This document shows, in pieces, positions 39,378 through 46,959 of a DNA stretch of 64,000 nucleotides; the first letter of the stretch is position 1; each line of letters begins with the position of its first letter. The position numbers and the translations under genes are program-made. A model generated the notes under the pieces. It saw only the letters and a list, made by a program, of their open reading frames with translations, was not told where the DNA came from and did not search any database. The stretch is from the NCBI GenBank assembly GCA_937996235.1, contig CALKVK010000032.1:186001-250000 (forward strand). Reading direction: 5' to 3'. This DNA comes from an uncultured bacterium. Its GTDB lineage: Bacteria; Planctomycetota; JAJSAM01; JAJVHW01.

Positions 39378-40505
39378 GTGGTCCATCACCTGCTGCTGCC
39401 GCTCGCGAAGTACATCGAGAGCTTCCGGCTCTTCGAGTCGATCCAACTCCGTGCGATCTGCGCGGGGCTGACGGCGTTCCTGGTCGGGCTGGTGGTGGGG
39501 CCGGGGATCATCGAGCGCCTCGGGTCGCTGCGGTGGCGCGAGCGCATCGCGTCCGACAGCGAGGAGCTCGCGCGGCGCCAGGCCGCGGCGGGCAAGTCCG
39601 GCACGCCGACCATGGGCGGCATGATCCTCGTGCTCGCGACGGCGACGGGCACGCTGCTGTTCGCGCGCCTCGACTCGACGCTCGTCGTCGCCGCGCTGTG
39701 GACGATGACCGCGATGGCGGTGCTCGGCGGCATGGACGACCGCATCAAGCTGCAGCGCCGCCCCGACCCGCGCCACCCCGGGAAGTTCCGCAAGGGGATG
39801 GACGGCTGGCCGAAGGTCTGGGGCCAGGTGCTGATCGGGGCGATCGCGATGACCTGGATCTGGTCGTCGATGCGGCACGTGCCCGGCTGGGACGCCGCGC
39901 GTCTGCCGGGCCTGCACGCCGTCGGCTTCTCGCTCGGGGCGTTCGTGATCCCGCTCGGCGTGCTCGTGCTCGTCGCCACCAGCAACGCGGTCAACCTGAC
40001 CGACGGCCTCGACGGGCTCGCCGCGGGCTGCGGCGTGATCGTGACGCTGGTGCTCGCGGTCGCGGCGTACTTCGTCGGCCACGCGCGCATCGCCCCGCAC
40101 CTGTCGCAGGTGTTCGTGCCGGAGGGCGGCGAGCTCGCGGTCTTCCTGTGCGCGCTCGCGGGCGGCATCGGCGGCTTCCTCTGGTGGAACTGCCACCCGG
40201 CGCGCGTCTTCATGGGCAACACCGGGAGCATGGCGATCGGCGGCGCGCTCGCCGTCGCCGCCGTGGGGCTGCGCCAGGAGCTGCTGCTCGCCGTCGCGGG
40301 CGCCGCGTTCGTGTGGGAGGCGCTGTCGGTCATCCTGCAGGTCGGCTCGTACCGCATGCGCGGCGGCAAGCGCGTCTTCCTGATCGCGCCGTACCACCAC
40401 CACCTGCAGTTCAAGGGCTGGCCCGAGTCGCGCGTCGTGATGAGCTTCTGGATCGGGACGGCCGTGTGCGGCGTGGTCGCGCTCGGCCTGCAGCGGGTGT
40501 TCTGA
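39378..40505 (+). CDS. mraY: Phospho-MurNAc-pentapeptide translocase
   Basis: MraY makes lipid I by moving phospho-MurNAc-pentapeptide to undecaprenyl phosphate on the cytoplasmic face of the membrane. The 375-residue polytopic protein has the family motifs KSGTPTMGGMI, MDDRIKL, NAVNLTDGLDGLAAG (with the catalytic-region aspartates), MGNTGSMAIGGAL and the His-rich APYHHHLQFKGWPESRVVM. The GTG at 39378 is preceded by GGGAGGGG. The gene starts 13 bases after murF and ends one base before ftsW. In most dcw clusters murD lies between mraY and ftsW; here it is absent. Confidence 0.95.
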   Translation: MVHHLLLPLAKYIESFRLFESIQLRAICAGLTAFLVGLVVGPGIIERLGSLRWRERIASDSEELARRQAAAGKSGTPTMGGMILVLATATGTLLFARLDSTLVVAALWTMTAMAVLGGMDDRIKLQRRPDPRHPGKFRKGMDGWPKVWGQVLIGAIAMTWIWSSMRHVPGWDAARLPGLHAVGFSLGAFVIPLGVLVLVATSNAVNLTDGLDGLAAGCGVIVTLVLAVAAYFVGHARIAPHLSQVFVPEGGELAVFLCALAGGIGGFLWWNCHPARVFMGNTGSMAIGGALAVAAVGLRQELLLAVAGAAFVWEALSVILQVGSYRMRGGKRVFLIAPYHHHLQFKGWPESRVVMSFWIGTAVCGVVALGLQRVF

Positions 40506-40506
40506 G

Positions 40507-41739
40507 ATGACGCTCGACGCCCTGCGCATCCCCTGGAGCCGTCCCGCGGACGCGCCGACGCGGCTCGAGCCCGCGGCGCGTGCGTTCGTGGCGGTGGCGC
40601 TCGCGCTCGTCGCGATCGGGATCGTCGCCGTCTACTCCGCGTCCGCGACCACGTCCGAGGTCGCGCTCGGCGACGCGACGTACTACCTGCGCCGGCAGGC
40701 GCTGTGGGCGGGACTCGGCGTCGTCACGATGTTCCTCGCGATGCGCACCGACCCGCGGCGACTCGATCGCATCGCAGGGCCGCTGCTCGTCCTCGCGCTC
40801 GTGGCGCTCGCGGTGCTGCTCGTGCCGGGTGTGGCGCCGCGCATCAAGGGTGCGCAGCGCTGGGTGCGCATCGGCTCCGTGTCGTTCCAGCCGAGCGAGC
40901 TGGCGAAGCTGGCGCTCGTGCTCTGGCTCGCCGCGCACCTCGCGCGCAACGCCGCGCGCCTCGGCGAGTGGCGCCGCGGGACCCTCCCGGCCGTCGTGCC
41001 GCTCGGTCTCGCGGCGTTCCTGGTGCTCGTCGAGCCCGACTTCGGGACCGCGCTCTTCCTCGGGGCCGTGGGCGTCGCGATGACGCTCGTCGGCGGCGTC
41101 CCCGTGCGGCGTCTGCTGCTGCTCGCCGTCTACGCGCTGCCGGTGGTCGCCTGGCAGATCGAGCGGCGCTGGGAGGTGTTCGCGAAGCGCCTCGAGGCCG
41201 TGGGCGGCGGCGCGGGCGACGGCCCGGCGGCGTACCAGGTGCAGCAGTCGCTCGTCGCGCTCGGATCGGGCGGCTGGTTCGGACGCGGGCTCGGTGCCGG
41301 ACGCCAGAAGCTGTTCTTCCTGCCCGAGGCGCGCACGGACTTCATCCTGCCCGTCTTCGCGGAGGAGACGGGGTTCGTCGGCGCGGCCCTGGTGGTGCTG
41401 CTCTTCGCGCTGCTCGTCGCGTGCGGCGCGCGGGTCGCGCTCGGTGCGGCGCGCCACGACCGTTTCGGCTTCCTGCTCGCGTTCGGACTCGTGTTCTGGA
41501 TCGGGCTGCAGGCCGCGGGGAACGTCGCCGTGGTCACCGCGACCGTGCCGACGAAGGGCATCGCGCTGCCGTTCGTGAGCCTCGGCGGCTCGTCGCTCCT
41601 CGTGCTCTGTGCCGCGACGGGACTCGTCTACGCCGTGGCGCGACACGTCGACGCGCGCACCGCCGCCGAGGCGCGTGCGCGCCCCGCCGAGCCGGGGCCG
41701 TCCGCGGGCGTGCCGGTCGCGCTCGGAGGTGCGGCGTGA
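40507..41739 (+). CDS. ftsW: Septal peptidoglycan glycosyltransferase, SEDS family
   Basis: FtsW polymerises lipid II at the septum as partner of FtsI. The 410-residue protein has ten hydrophobic segments and the SEDS motifs: YSASATTSE near the first helix, GAQRWVRIGSVSFQPSELAKLALVL, LVEPDFGTALFLG, ARTDFILPVFAEETGFVGA (the region of the essential acidic residue) and TKGIALPFVSLGGSS. The ATG starts one base after the mraY stop. The position next to murG and the presence of ftsI favour FtsW over RodA. The stop overlaps the murG start. Confidence 0.93.
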   Translation: MTLDALRIPWSRPADAPTRLEPAARAFVAVALALVAIGIVAVYSASATTSEVALGDATYYLRRQALWAGLGVVTMFLAMRTDPRRLDRIAGPLLVLALVALAVLLVPGVAPRIKGAQRWVRIGSVSFQPSELAKLALVLWLAAHLARNAARLGEWRRGTLPAVVPLGLAAFLVLVEPDFGTALFLGAVGVAMTLVGGVPVRRLLLLAVYALPVVAWQIERRWEVFAKRLEAVGGGAGDGPAAYQVQQSLVALGSGGWFGRGLGAGRQKLFFLPEARTDFILPVFAEETGFVGAALVVLLFALLVACGARVALGAARHDRFGFLLAFGLVFWIGLQAAGNVAVVTATVPTKGIALPFVSLGGSSLLVLCAATGLVYAVARHVDARTAAEARARPAEPGPSAGVPVALGGAA

Positions 41740-42908
41740 TCCGCGTCCGCGAACCGCAGACGCTGCTCCTCGCCGGCGGCGGGACCGGCGGACACCTCTT
41801 CCCGGGCGTCGCGGTCGCCGAGGCGTTCGAGCGCCGCGTGCCCGGCGCGCGCGCGCTCCTCGCGGTCACCGATCGCGAGGCAGGTTCCGCGCACGCGGCG
41901 GCGTGTCCGTTCGAGCAGGTGCGCGTCGGGTCCCCGAAGCTCCCCGCGGGCGCGCGGCACGTGCCGCTCTTCGGCGCGCGGATGGCGGGCGCGGTGGGGC
42001 GCTCGCTCGTGCTGCTGCGCGACGCGCGCGTCTGCGCGGTCGTCGGCCTCGGCGGTTACGGGAGCGTCGCGCCCGTGCTCGCGGCGCGCATGGCGGGCGT
42101 CCCGTCCGTGCTCCTCGAGCAGAACGCGGTGCCGGGTCGCGCGACGCGCGCCCTGGCGCGCCTCGCGGGCGCCACGGCGACGTCGTTCGAAGCGACCGCA
42201 GCGCGCGGGCTGCGCGGCCGCGTCGTGCACACCGGCAACCCGCTGCGCGAGGACGTGCTGCGGCCCCGCGCGGCGCACGCCGAGTTCGGTCTCGAGCCCG
42301 GGCTGCCCGTGCTCGGCGTGCTCGGCGGGAGCCTCGGCGCCACGGGGGTCTCCGCGCGCGTCGCCGAGGCGCTCCCGGCGCTCGCGCACGCCCTCGGCGG
42401 CGCGTCGTTCCAGGTCCTGCACGGGACCGGCGGCGACGAGGCCGCGGACGCGCTGCGCAGCCTGTACGCGGCGCACGGCATCCGCGCCTCCGTGCGCCCG
42501 TTCTTCCGCGACATGGCCGCCGTGTACGGCACGGTCGACGTCGCGCTGTGCCGCGCCGGCGGGACCACGGTGGCGGAACTCGCCGCATGCGGCCTGCCGT
42601 CGCTCCTCGTGCCGTACCCGCACCACGCCGACATGCACCAGCGCGAGAATGCGCGGGCCCTGGTCGAGTGCGGCGCCGCGATGCTCCTCGAGGAGTCGGA
42701 CATGTCGCCCGCCGCCGTCGTCGCGCGCGTGGCGCCGCTCCTCCGCGATCCTGCCCGCCGCGCCCGGATGGCGCGGGCGGCGCGACGCGTCGCGCGGCCG
42801 GACGCCGCGCAGCGCGTCGTCGACCTGCTCCTGTCGCTGCTGCGCCGCGGGACGTTCCCGCCGGCAGCCGCCCCGGCAGCCGTCGCACGAGAGGGATCAC
42901 CGGCATGA
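41736..42908 (+). CDS. murG: Lipid I N-acetylglucosaminyltransferase
   Basis: MurG adds GlcNAc to lipid I to give lipid II. The 390-residue GT-B protein has LLAGGGTGGHLFPGVAVAEAF at the N-terminus, VGLGGYGSVAPVLAARM and LEQNAVPGRA for acceptor binding, a middle Gly loop (VLGGSLGATGVS), and the UDP-GlcNAc motif CRAGGTTVAELAACGLPSLLVPYPHHADMH with QRENA after it. The GTG overlaps the ftsW stop and the TGA overlaps the murC start (ATGA). It ends with an Ala-rich tail (AAAPAAVAREGS). Sequence and context agree. Confidence 0.95.
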   Translation: MIRVREPQTLLLAGGGTGGHLFPGVAVAEAFERRVPGARALLAVTDREAGSAHAAACPFEQVRVGSPKLPAGARHVPLFGARMAGAVGRSLVLLRDARVCAVVGLGGYGSVAPVLAARMAGVPSVLLEQNAVPGRATRALARLAGATATSFEATAARGLRGRVVHTGNPLREDVLRPRAAHAEFGLEPGLPVLGVLGGSLGATGVSARVAEALPALAHALGGASFQVLHGTGGDEAADALRSLYAAHGIRASVRPFFRDMAAVYGTVDVALCRAGGTTVAELAACGLPSLLVPYPHHADMHQRENARALVECGAAMLLEESDMSPAAVVARVAPLLRDPARRARMARAARRVARPDAAQRVVDLLLSLLRRGTFPPAAAPAAVAREGSPA

Positions 42909-44326
42909 TCCGCAAGCCCCTGCTGTTCTCGGAGCGCCGCACCGTGCACCTCGTCGGTGTCGGCGGCATCGGCGTCTCGTCGCTCGCGCAGGCGCTCCTG
43001 CACGCGGGCCACACCGTCTCGGGCTCGGACGCGAGCGACGGCGAGCGCCTGCGCCGCCTGCGTCTCCTCGGCGCGCGCGTCCACGTGGGGCACGCCGCCG
43101 AGAACCTGCCCGACGAAGCCGACGTGCTCGTCGTCTCGGCCGCGATCGACCGTGCGAACCCCGAGGTGGCACGGGCGCTCGCGCGCGGCGTGCGTGTCGT
43201 GAAGTACGCGGAGGCGCTCGGCGAGCTGATGGCCGCGCGCCACGGCGTCGCCGTCGCGGGGACGCACGGCAAGACGACGACGACCGGGCTCGTGACGACC
43301 ATGCTCGTGCGCGCCGGTCTCGACCCGACGATGGTGCTCGGCGGCGACGCGGGCGCGCTCGGCGGGAACTTCCGCGCGGGCACGGGCGAGTACTTCGTCG
43401 CGGAGGCGTGCGAGTTCGACCGCTCGTTCCTGTCGCTCCAGCCGCGGCACGCGCTGGTGCTGAACATCGACGGCGACCACTTCGACTACTACCGCGACCT
43501 CGACGAGATCCAGGGCGCGTTCCACGACTTCGCGCGGCTGCTGCCCGAGGGCGGGTACCTCGCCGCGCTGAACGAGCACGAGCGCGTCTTCCGCACCGAC
43601 GACGTCGTCTGCGAGATCGAGACGTTCGGCCTGCGCGGCAACGCCGACTGGGTCGCGAGCGAGTGGCACCGCACCGACGGCCTCACGTACTTCACCGTGC
43701 GCCACAAGGGCCGCTACGAGGGTGTCTACGAGCTGCGCCTGCCCGGGCTGCACAACCTGTGCAACTCGCTCGCCGTCATCGCCCTCGGCCACCGCCTCGG
43801 CCTCGACCCGGACTCGGTCATCCGGCCCGCTCTGGTCGAGTACCGCGGCGTCGACCGCCGCATGCAGCCGCGCTACGAGGGCCACGGCGTGCTCGTCCTC
43901 GACGACTACGCGCACCACCCGCACGAGCTCGCCGCCGTGCTCTCGACGCTGCGCGACGAGTACCCAGGGCGCCGCATCGTCGCCGTGTTCCAGCCGCACC
44001 AGGCGAGCCGCACGCGGCGGCACCTGCGGGAGTTCGCGGAGAGCCTGAAGCTCGCGGACCGCGTCTACGTGCCGGACATCTACCTGTCGCGGGACACCGA
44101 GGAGTCGCGCCGCTCCGTCCACGCGGTCGATCTCGTGCGGACGGCCGCGAACCGCGGGGTCGAGGCGGTGTACGTCGAGCGGCTCGAGGACGTCGCGACC
44201 GAGATCCTCGCGGAGATCCGCGTGGGCGATCTGGTCGTGACGATGGGCGCCGGGAACGTCACGGAGGTGTCGCGTGATCTCGCGAGCCGGCTGCGGGCCT
44301 TCGACCGTCAGGTCATCACCCCTTAG
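42905..44326 (+). CDS. murC: UDP-MurNAc:L-alanine ligase
   Basis: MurC adds the first amino acid to UDP-MurNAc. The 473-residue protein has the N-terminal Rossmann fold (VHLVGVGGIGVSSLAQ), the ATP loop AGTHGKTTTTGLVT, the conserved NIDGDHFDYYRDL region, PGLHNLCNSLAV, the Arg motif YRGVDRRMQ and DDYAHHPHELAAVL of the C-terminal domain. All Mur ligase motifs are present. The ATG overlaps the murG stop. Its last 53 bases overlap the start of murB in another frame, which is a long overlap compared with the 4-base junctions elsewhere in the cluster. Confidence 0.95.
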   Translation: MIRKPLLFSERRTVHLVGVGGIGVSSLAQALLHAGHTVSGSDASDGERLRRLRLLGARVHVGHAAENLPDEADVLVVSAAIDRANPEVARALARGVRVVKYAEALGELMAARHGVAVAGTHGKTTTTGLVTTMLVRAGLDPTMVLGGDAGALGGNFRAGTGEYFVAEACEFDRSFLSLQPRHALVLNIDGDHFDYYRDLDEIQGAFHDFARLLPEGGYLAALNEHERVFRTDDVVCEIETFGLRGNADWVASEWHRTDGLTYFTVRHKGRYEGVYELRLPGLHNLCNSLAVIALGHRLGLDPDSVIRPALVEYRGVDRRMQPRYEGHGVLVLDDYAHHPHELAAVLSTLRDEYPGRRIVAVFQPHQASRTRRHLREFAESLKLADRVYVPDIYLSRDTEESRRSVHAVDLVRTAANRGVEAVYVERLEDVATEILAEIRVGDLVVTMGAGNVTEVSRDLASRLRAFDRQVITP

Positions 44327-45167
44327 CGCGCTGACCACGCTGCGCGTGGGCGGACCGGCGGACGTGCTCTGCCGGCCGGAGTCGGTCGACGACGTCCGCG
44401 CCGCGCTCGCCGCCGCACGCGCGGAGGGCGCCGCGTGGCGCGTGCTCGGCAAGGGCTCGAACCTCGTCGTCGACGACGCGGGCGTCGACGGTTGGGTGCT
44501 CGACCTGCGCCGCATGCGGGCGCTGTCGATCGACGCGGACGGCGCCGTGCGGGCAGGGGCCGGGCTCTCGACGGCTGTGCTGCTCGGTCGCACGCGGGCG
44601 CGCGGGCTCGGCGGTCTCGAGTGCCTGGTCGGCTACCCCGCGACCGTGGGGGGCGCGGCGCGCATGAACGCGGGCGGCGCGTGGGGCTGCGTCGGCGACC
44701 GGATCGAGTCGGTGGTCGCGGTCGGCGCCGACGGCGTCGTGCGCGAGCTGGACGCGGCGGCGTGCCGGTTCGGCTACCGCACGAGCGCGCTGCGCGACCA
44801 CGTGGTGGTGGAGGTGCGCCTGCGCCTGCCGCGCGTGGACGCCGACGCGTACCGCGCCGCCGTCGAGGAGATCCACGCACGCAAGGCCGCCGCACAGCCC
44901 CTCGACCGGCCGAGCGCGGGGTGCATGTTCAAGAACCCTGCCGAGGGCCCGAGCGCGGGACGGCTGGTGGACACGTGCGGCCTCAAGGGCCGCGCGCGCG
45001 GCGGCGCGCAGGTCTCCGAGCGCCACGGCAACTTCATCGTGACGCGCGCGGGCGCCACGGCGTCGGACGTCCTCGGCCTCGTGGACGTGGTGCGCGACGA
45101 GGTCGCGCGCGTCCACGGCGTCGAGCTGGAGCTCGAGGTCGAGGTGTGGCGGCGGAGGGACCGTTGA
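44274..45167 (+). CDS. murB: UDP-N-acetylenolpyruvoylglucosamine reductase
   Basis: MurB is the FAD enzyme that makes UDP-MurNAc. The 297-residue product has the FAD-binding start (LTTLRVGGPADVLCRP, LGKGSNLVVDDAG), GYPATVGGAARMNAGGAWG, YRTSAL and the C-terminal SAGCMFKNPAEGPSAGRLVD with CGLKG and HGNFIV. The position usually held by the catalytic Ser of GSFFKNP is Cys here (GCMFKNP); Cys is, from memory, also seen in some other MurBs and can act as acid. The GTG at 44274 has GGAGG seven bases upstream inside murC, which supports the overlapping start. It is a short, type II-like MurB. Confidence 0.92.
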   Translation: MISRAGCGPSTVRSSPLSALTTLRVGGPADVLCRPESVDDVRAALAAARAEGAAWRVLGKGSNLVVDDAGVDGWVLDLRRMRALSIDADGAVRAGAGLSTAVLLGRTRARGLGGLECLVGYPATVGGAARMNAGGAWGCVGDRIESVVAVGADGVVRELDAAACRFGYRTSALRDHVVVEVRLRLPRVDADAYRAAVEEIHARKAAAQPLDRPSAGCMFKNPAEGPSAGRLVDTCGLKGRARGGAQVSERHGNFIVTRAGATASDVLGLVDVVRDEVARVHGVELELEVEVWRRRDR

Positions 45168-45190
45168 GCGCGGGGGCCGGCCGAACGCTG

Positions 45191-45229
45191 TCCCCGCAGG
45201 GCTCTAGTCTCTGCGGCGTGCTGCGGGGA
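45191..45229 (+). terminator. Hairpin after murB with two possible partners
   Basis: TCCCCGCAG (45191-45199) can pair with CTGCGGGGA (45221-45229) in a perfect 9-base stem, or its end CCGCAG with the closer CTGCGG at 45211-45216. Two exclusive pairings 24 bases after murB look like a terminator or attenuator. The following 200 bases up to the next gene show nothing else I can support. Confidence 0.45.
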
Positions 45230-45437
45230 ACGCGCGGACCGGCATCCGCGGCGGCCTCGGGCGTGCCGTGCGTGCACGGCGCGCGTGCGTGCACACGCCG
45301 GGAGAGCGACGTCCGGGCACGTCCCGGAGCCGGCGCTCGCGAACGCACCTGGGTACACATCGCAGTCCACAGCGTCACGGGCCTCGGCCCGCGGCGCGCA
45401 TCGCGGGTCCGCGCAGGGGCCTGCCCACGGAGCAACC

Positions 45438-45713
45438 ATGATCGCCCCCGAGAAGATGAGCCTCAGCGACTTCGTCAGCCGCCGTCTGCATCCGGTCAAG
45501 GTGACCATCAGCCTCATGCGCCACGAGCTCGCGCACAACAGCCGCGGCGAGAACACGGAGATCAGCCGCCACCTGCTGTCGTCCGCGATCTCGACGCTCG
45601 AGCTGTTCGTCGAGGACTACGAGAAGCTGATCAGCAGCACGGCGAAGCCGGTGGCCGCGACGGCCGACCGCAAGTTCGTCGAGGACGCGAAGCCCTCGCT
45701 CCTCGGCTCCTGA
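45438..45713 (+). CDS. Small protein of unknown function
   Basis: A 91-residue, probably all-helical protein. It starts with KMSLSDFVSRRLHPVKVTIS, continues with a long amphipathic segment containing LMRHELAHNSRG and HLLSSAISTLELFVEDYEKLI, and ends with a short charged tail. There is no signal peptide, membrane segment or motif that I recognise. The ATG has GGAG eight bases upstream. It lies 270 bases after murB and is followed by a strong hairpin, so it is probably a separate transcription unit inside the cell-wall cluster. Its helical length and charge would allow a small division-associated scaffold protein, but that is only a guess from position. Confidence 0.6.
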   Translation: MIAPEKMSLSDFVSRRLHPVKVTISLMRHELAHNSRGENTEISRHLLSSAISTLELFVEDYEKLISSTAKPVAATADRKFVEDAKPSLLGS

Positions 45714-45730
45714 CCCGGCTCTCCCGGCGT

Positions 45731-45763
45731 GCCGCCCGCGCGGAACAGCTCCGTGCGGGCGGC
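45731..45763 (+). terminator. Strong hairpin terminator after the small protein
   Basis: GCCGCCCGCGCGGA and TCCGTGCGGGCGGC form a 14-base stem with one G-T pair around ACAGC, 17 bases after the stop codon. There is no T-run. The rest of this 304-base gap (45764-46017) shows no gene, repeat or other signal that I can support. Confidence 0.7.
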
Positions 45764-46017
45764 GTTCGCGCTCCGCGCACGTCACGTGCGGCGGAGTGCG
45801 AGGCGTTCGGTGAAGGCGACCGGATCGGCCGCGACGGCGGCCGCCGGCGGCCCCGTCGGACCGCTCCGGCCGGCGCCGGTGCGCCCGCACCCACGACGAG
45901 CGTCCGCAGGCGAACCGAGCGGGAGGCCGCTCCGTTGAGCAGCGGGCGTGCCGTCTCGCCTCCTCCGCTCGGTCGTCCCGCCCCCGCGACGGCCGGCGGC
46001 GCGGCACCGAGGGACGC

Positions 46018-46959
46018 ATGATCCCCGCTCGCCCGCTCCCGGCGCGCTGGGCCTCGCGCCTCTCGTTCGGCGTGCGCGCGCTGGTCGTGGTCACGATCCT
46101 CGCAGCGACGGGACTTCTCGTCGCAAGCGCGCAGGAGCACCGTCGCGTGGCGCCGCAGCACCGCGTCGAGCTCGGTGTGTGGCACGTCGCGCGACGTCCG
46201 TCGTGGGCGACGCTCGACGACGTGCGCGAGGTCCGCGCTGCGTCCGGCCTGCGCGAGCGCGCGATGCCGCTCTTCGATCGGGGCGCGGCGGCGGAGGTGC
46301 GGGCGCAGCTCGAGTCCGCGGCGCGCGTCGAGCGCGTCGTCGCCATGCGCCGGCGCCCCCCGGACCGCCTGGTCGTCACGGTCGAGCTGCGCCGCCCCGT
46401 GGCCGCGCTGCGGACGGCGGACGGCCGCTTCCTCGAGGTGGACGCCGCGGGCATCGTGCTGGGCGCACCGCTGGATGCGCGGCCCGTGCGTGACGGGCTG
46501 CCGCTGCGCGTGGTGTCGGGCGCGGCCGACACCGATCTCGCGCCGGGGACGATCTGCGGACCCGACGCGGCAGGCGGGATCGCGCTGTGTCGCGCGCTCG
46601 ACGCCGCCCTCGAGGGCCGCGGCGAACACGTGCTCCGCACGTTCGACGAGGTGGACGTGGCGAACTTCGGCGGACGCGCCGCGCCCGCCGAGTCGCCGGT
46701 CCTCCTGCGGTCGGCGGAGATCGCGCGCGGGCGGCGGCGCACGGCGTGCGTCGTCGAGTGGGGGCGCCTCGACGAGCGGCACGGGGAGCCGTCGCTCGAG
46801 CGCAAGGTGGCCCAGCTGGCCGAGGCGGTGCGGCTCTTCGGCGAGTTCGACGGCGTCGCGCGCGTCCGTGTCGCCTACGAGGACCTCTCCGTGCTCCCGG
46901 TCCACGGCGCGGAGGGCGCCTGGCTGCCGGCCCTCGCGGACCGCGCGCACGCGCGATGA
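46018..46959 (+). CDS. ftsQ: FtsQ-like division protein
   Basis: A 313-residue bitopic protein: a short cytoplasmic start, one membrane helix (VRALVVVTILAATGLLVASA), a region of about 70 residues in the place of POTRA and a beta-rich domain. The stretch VERVVAMRRRPPDRLVVTVELRRPVAALRTADGRFLEVDAAGIVL matches the general FtsQ pattern (a basic-Pro-Leu-hydrophobic strand, R-P-V-A, then an Asp-x-Gly strand turn). FtsQ joins FtsB and FtsL at the septum. The call rests on this pattern and on position in the cluster. GAGGGAC precedes the ATG; the stop overlaps the next gene. No ftsA or ftsZ follows. Confidence 0.7.
   Translation: MIPARPLPARWASRLSFGVRALVVVTILAATGLLVASAQEHRRVAPQHRVELGVWHVARRPSWATLDDVREVRAASGLRERAMPLFDRGAAAEVRAQLESAARVERVVAMRRRPPDRLVVTVELRRPVAALRTADGRFLEVDAAGIVLGAPLDARPVRDGLPLRVVSGAADTDLAPGTICGPDAAGGIALCRALDAALEGRGEHVLRTFDEVDVANFGGRAAPAESPVLLRSAEIARGRRRTACVVEWGRLDERHGEPSLERKVAQLAEAVRLFGEFDGVARVRVAYEDLSVLPVHGAEGAWLPALADRAHAR

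Noticed and set aside
45729..45938. A 69-codon frame after the hairpin at 45.7 kb
   Set aside because: Arg/Ala/Pro-rich with no ribosome site, and it begins inside the terminator stem.
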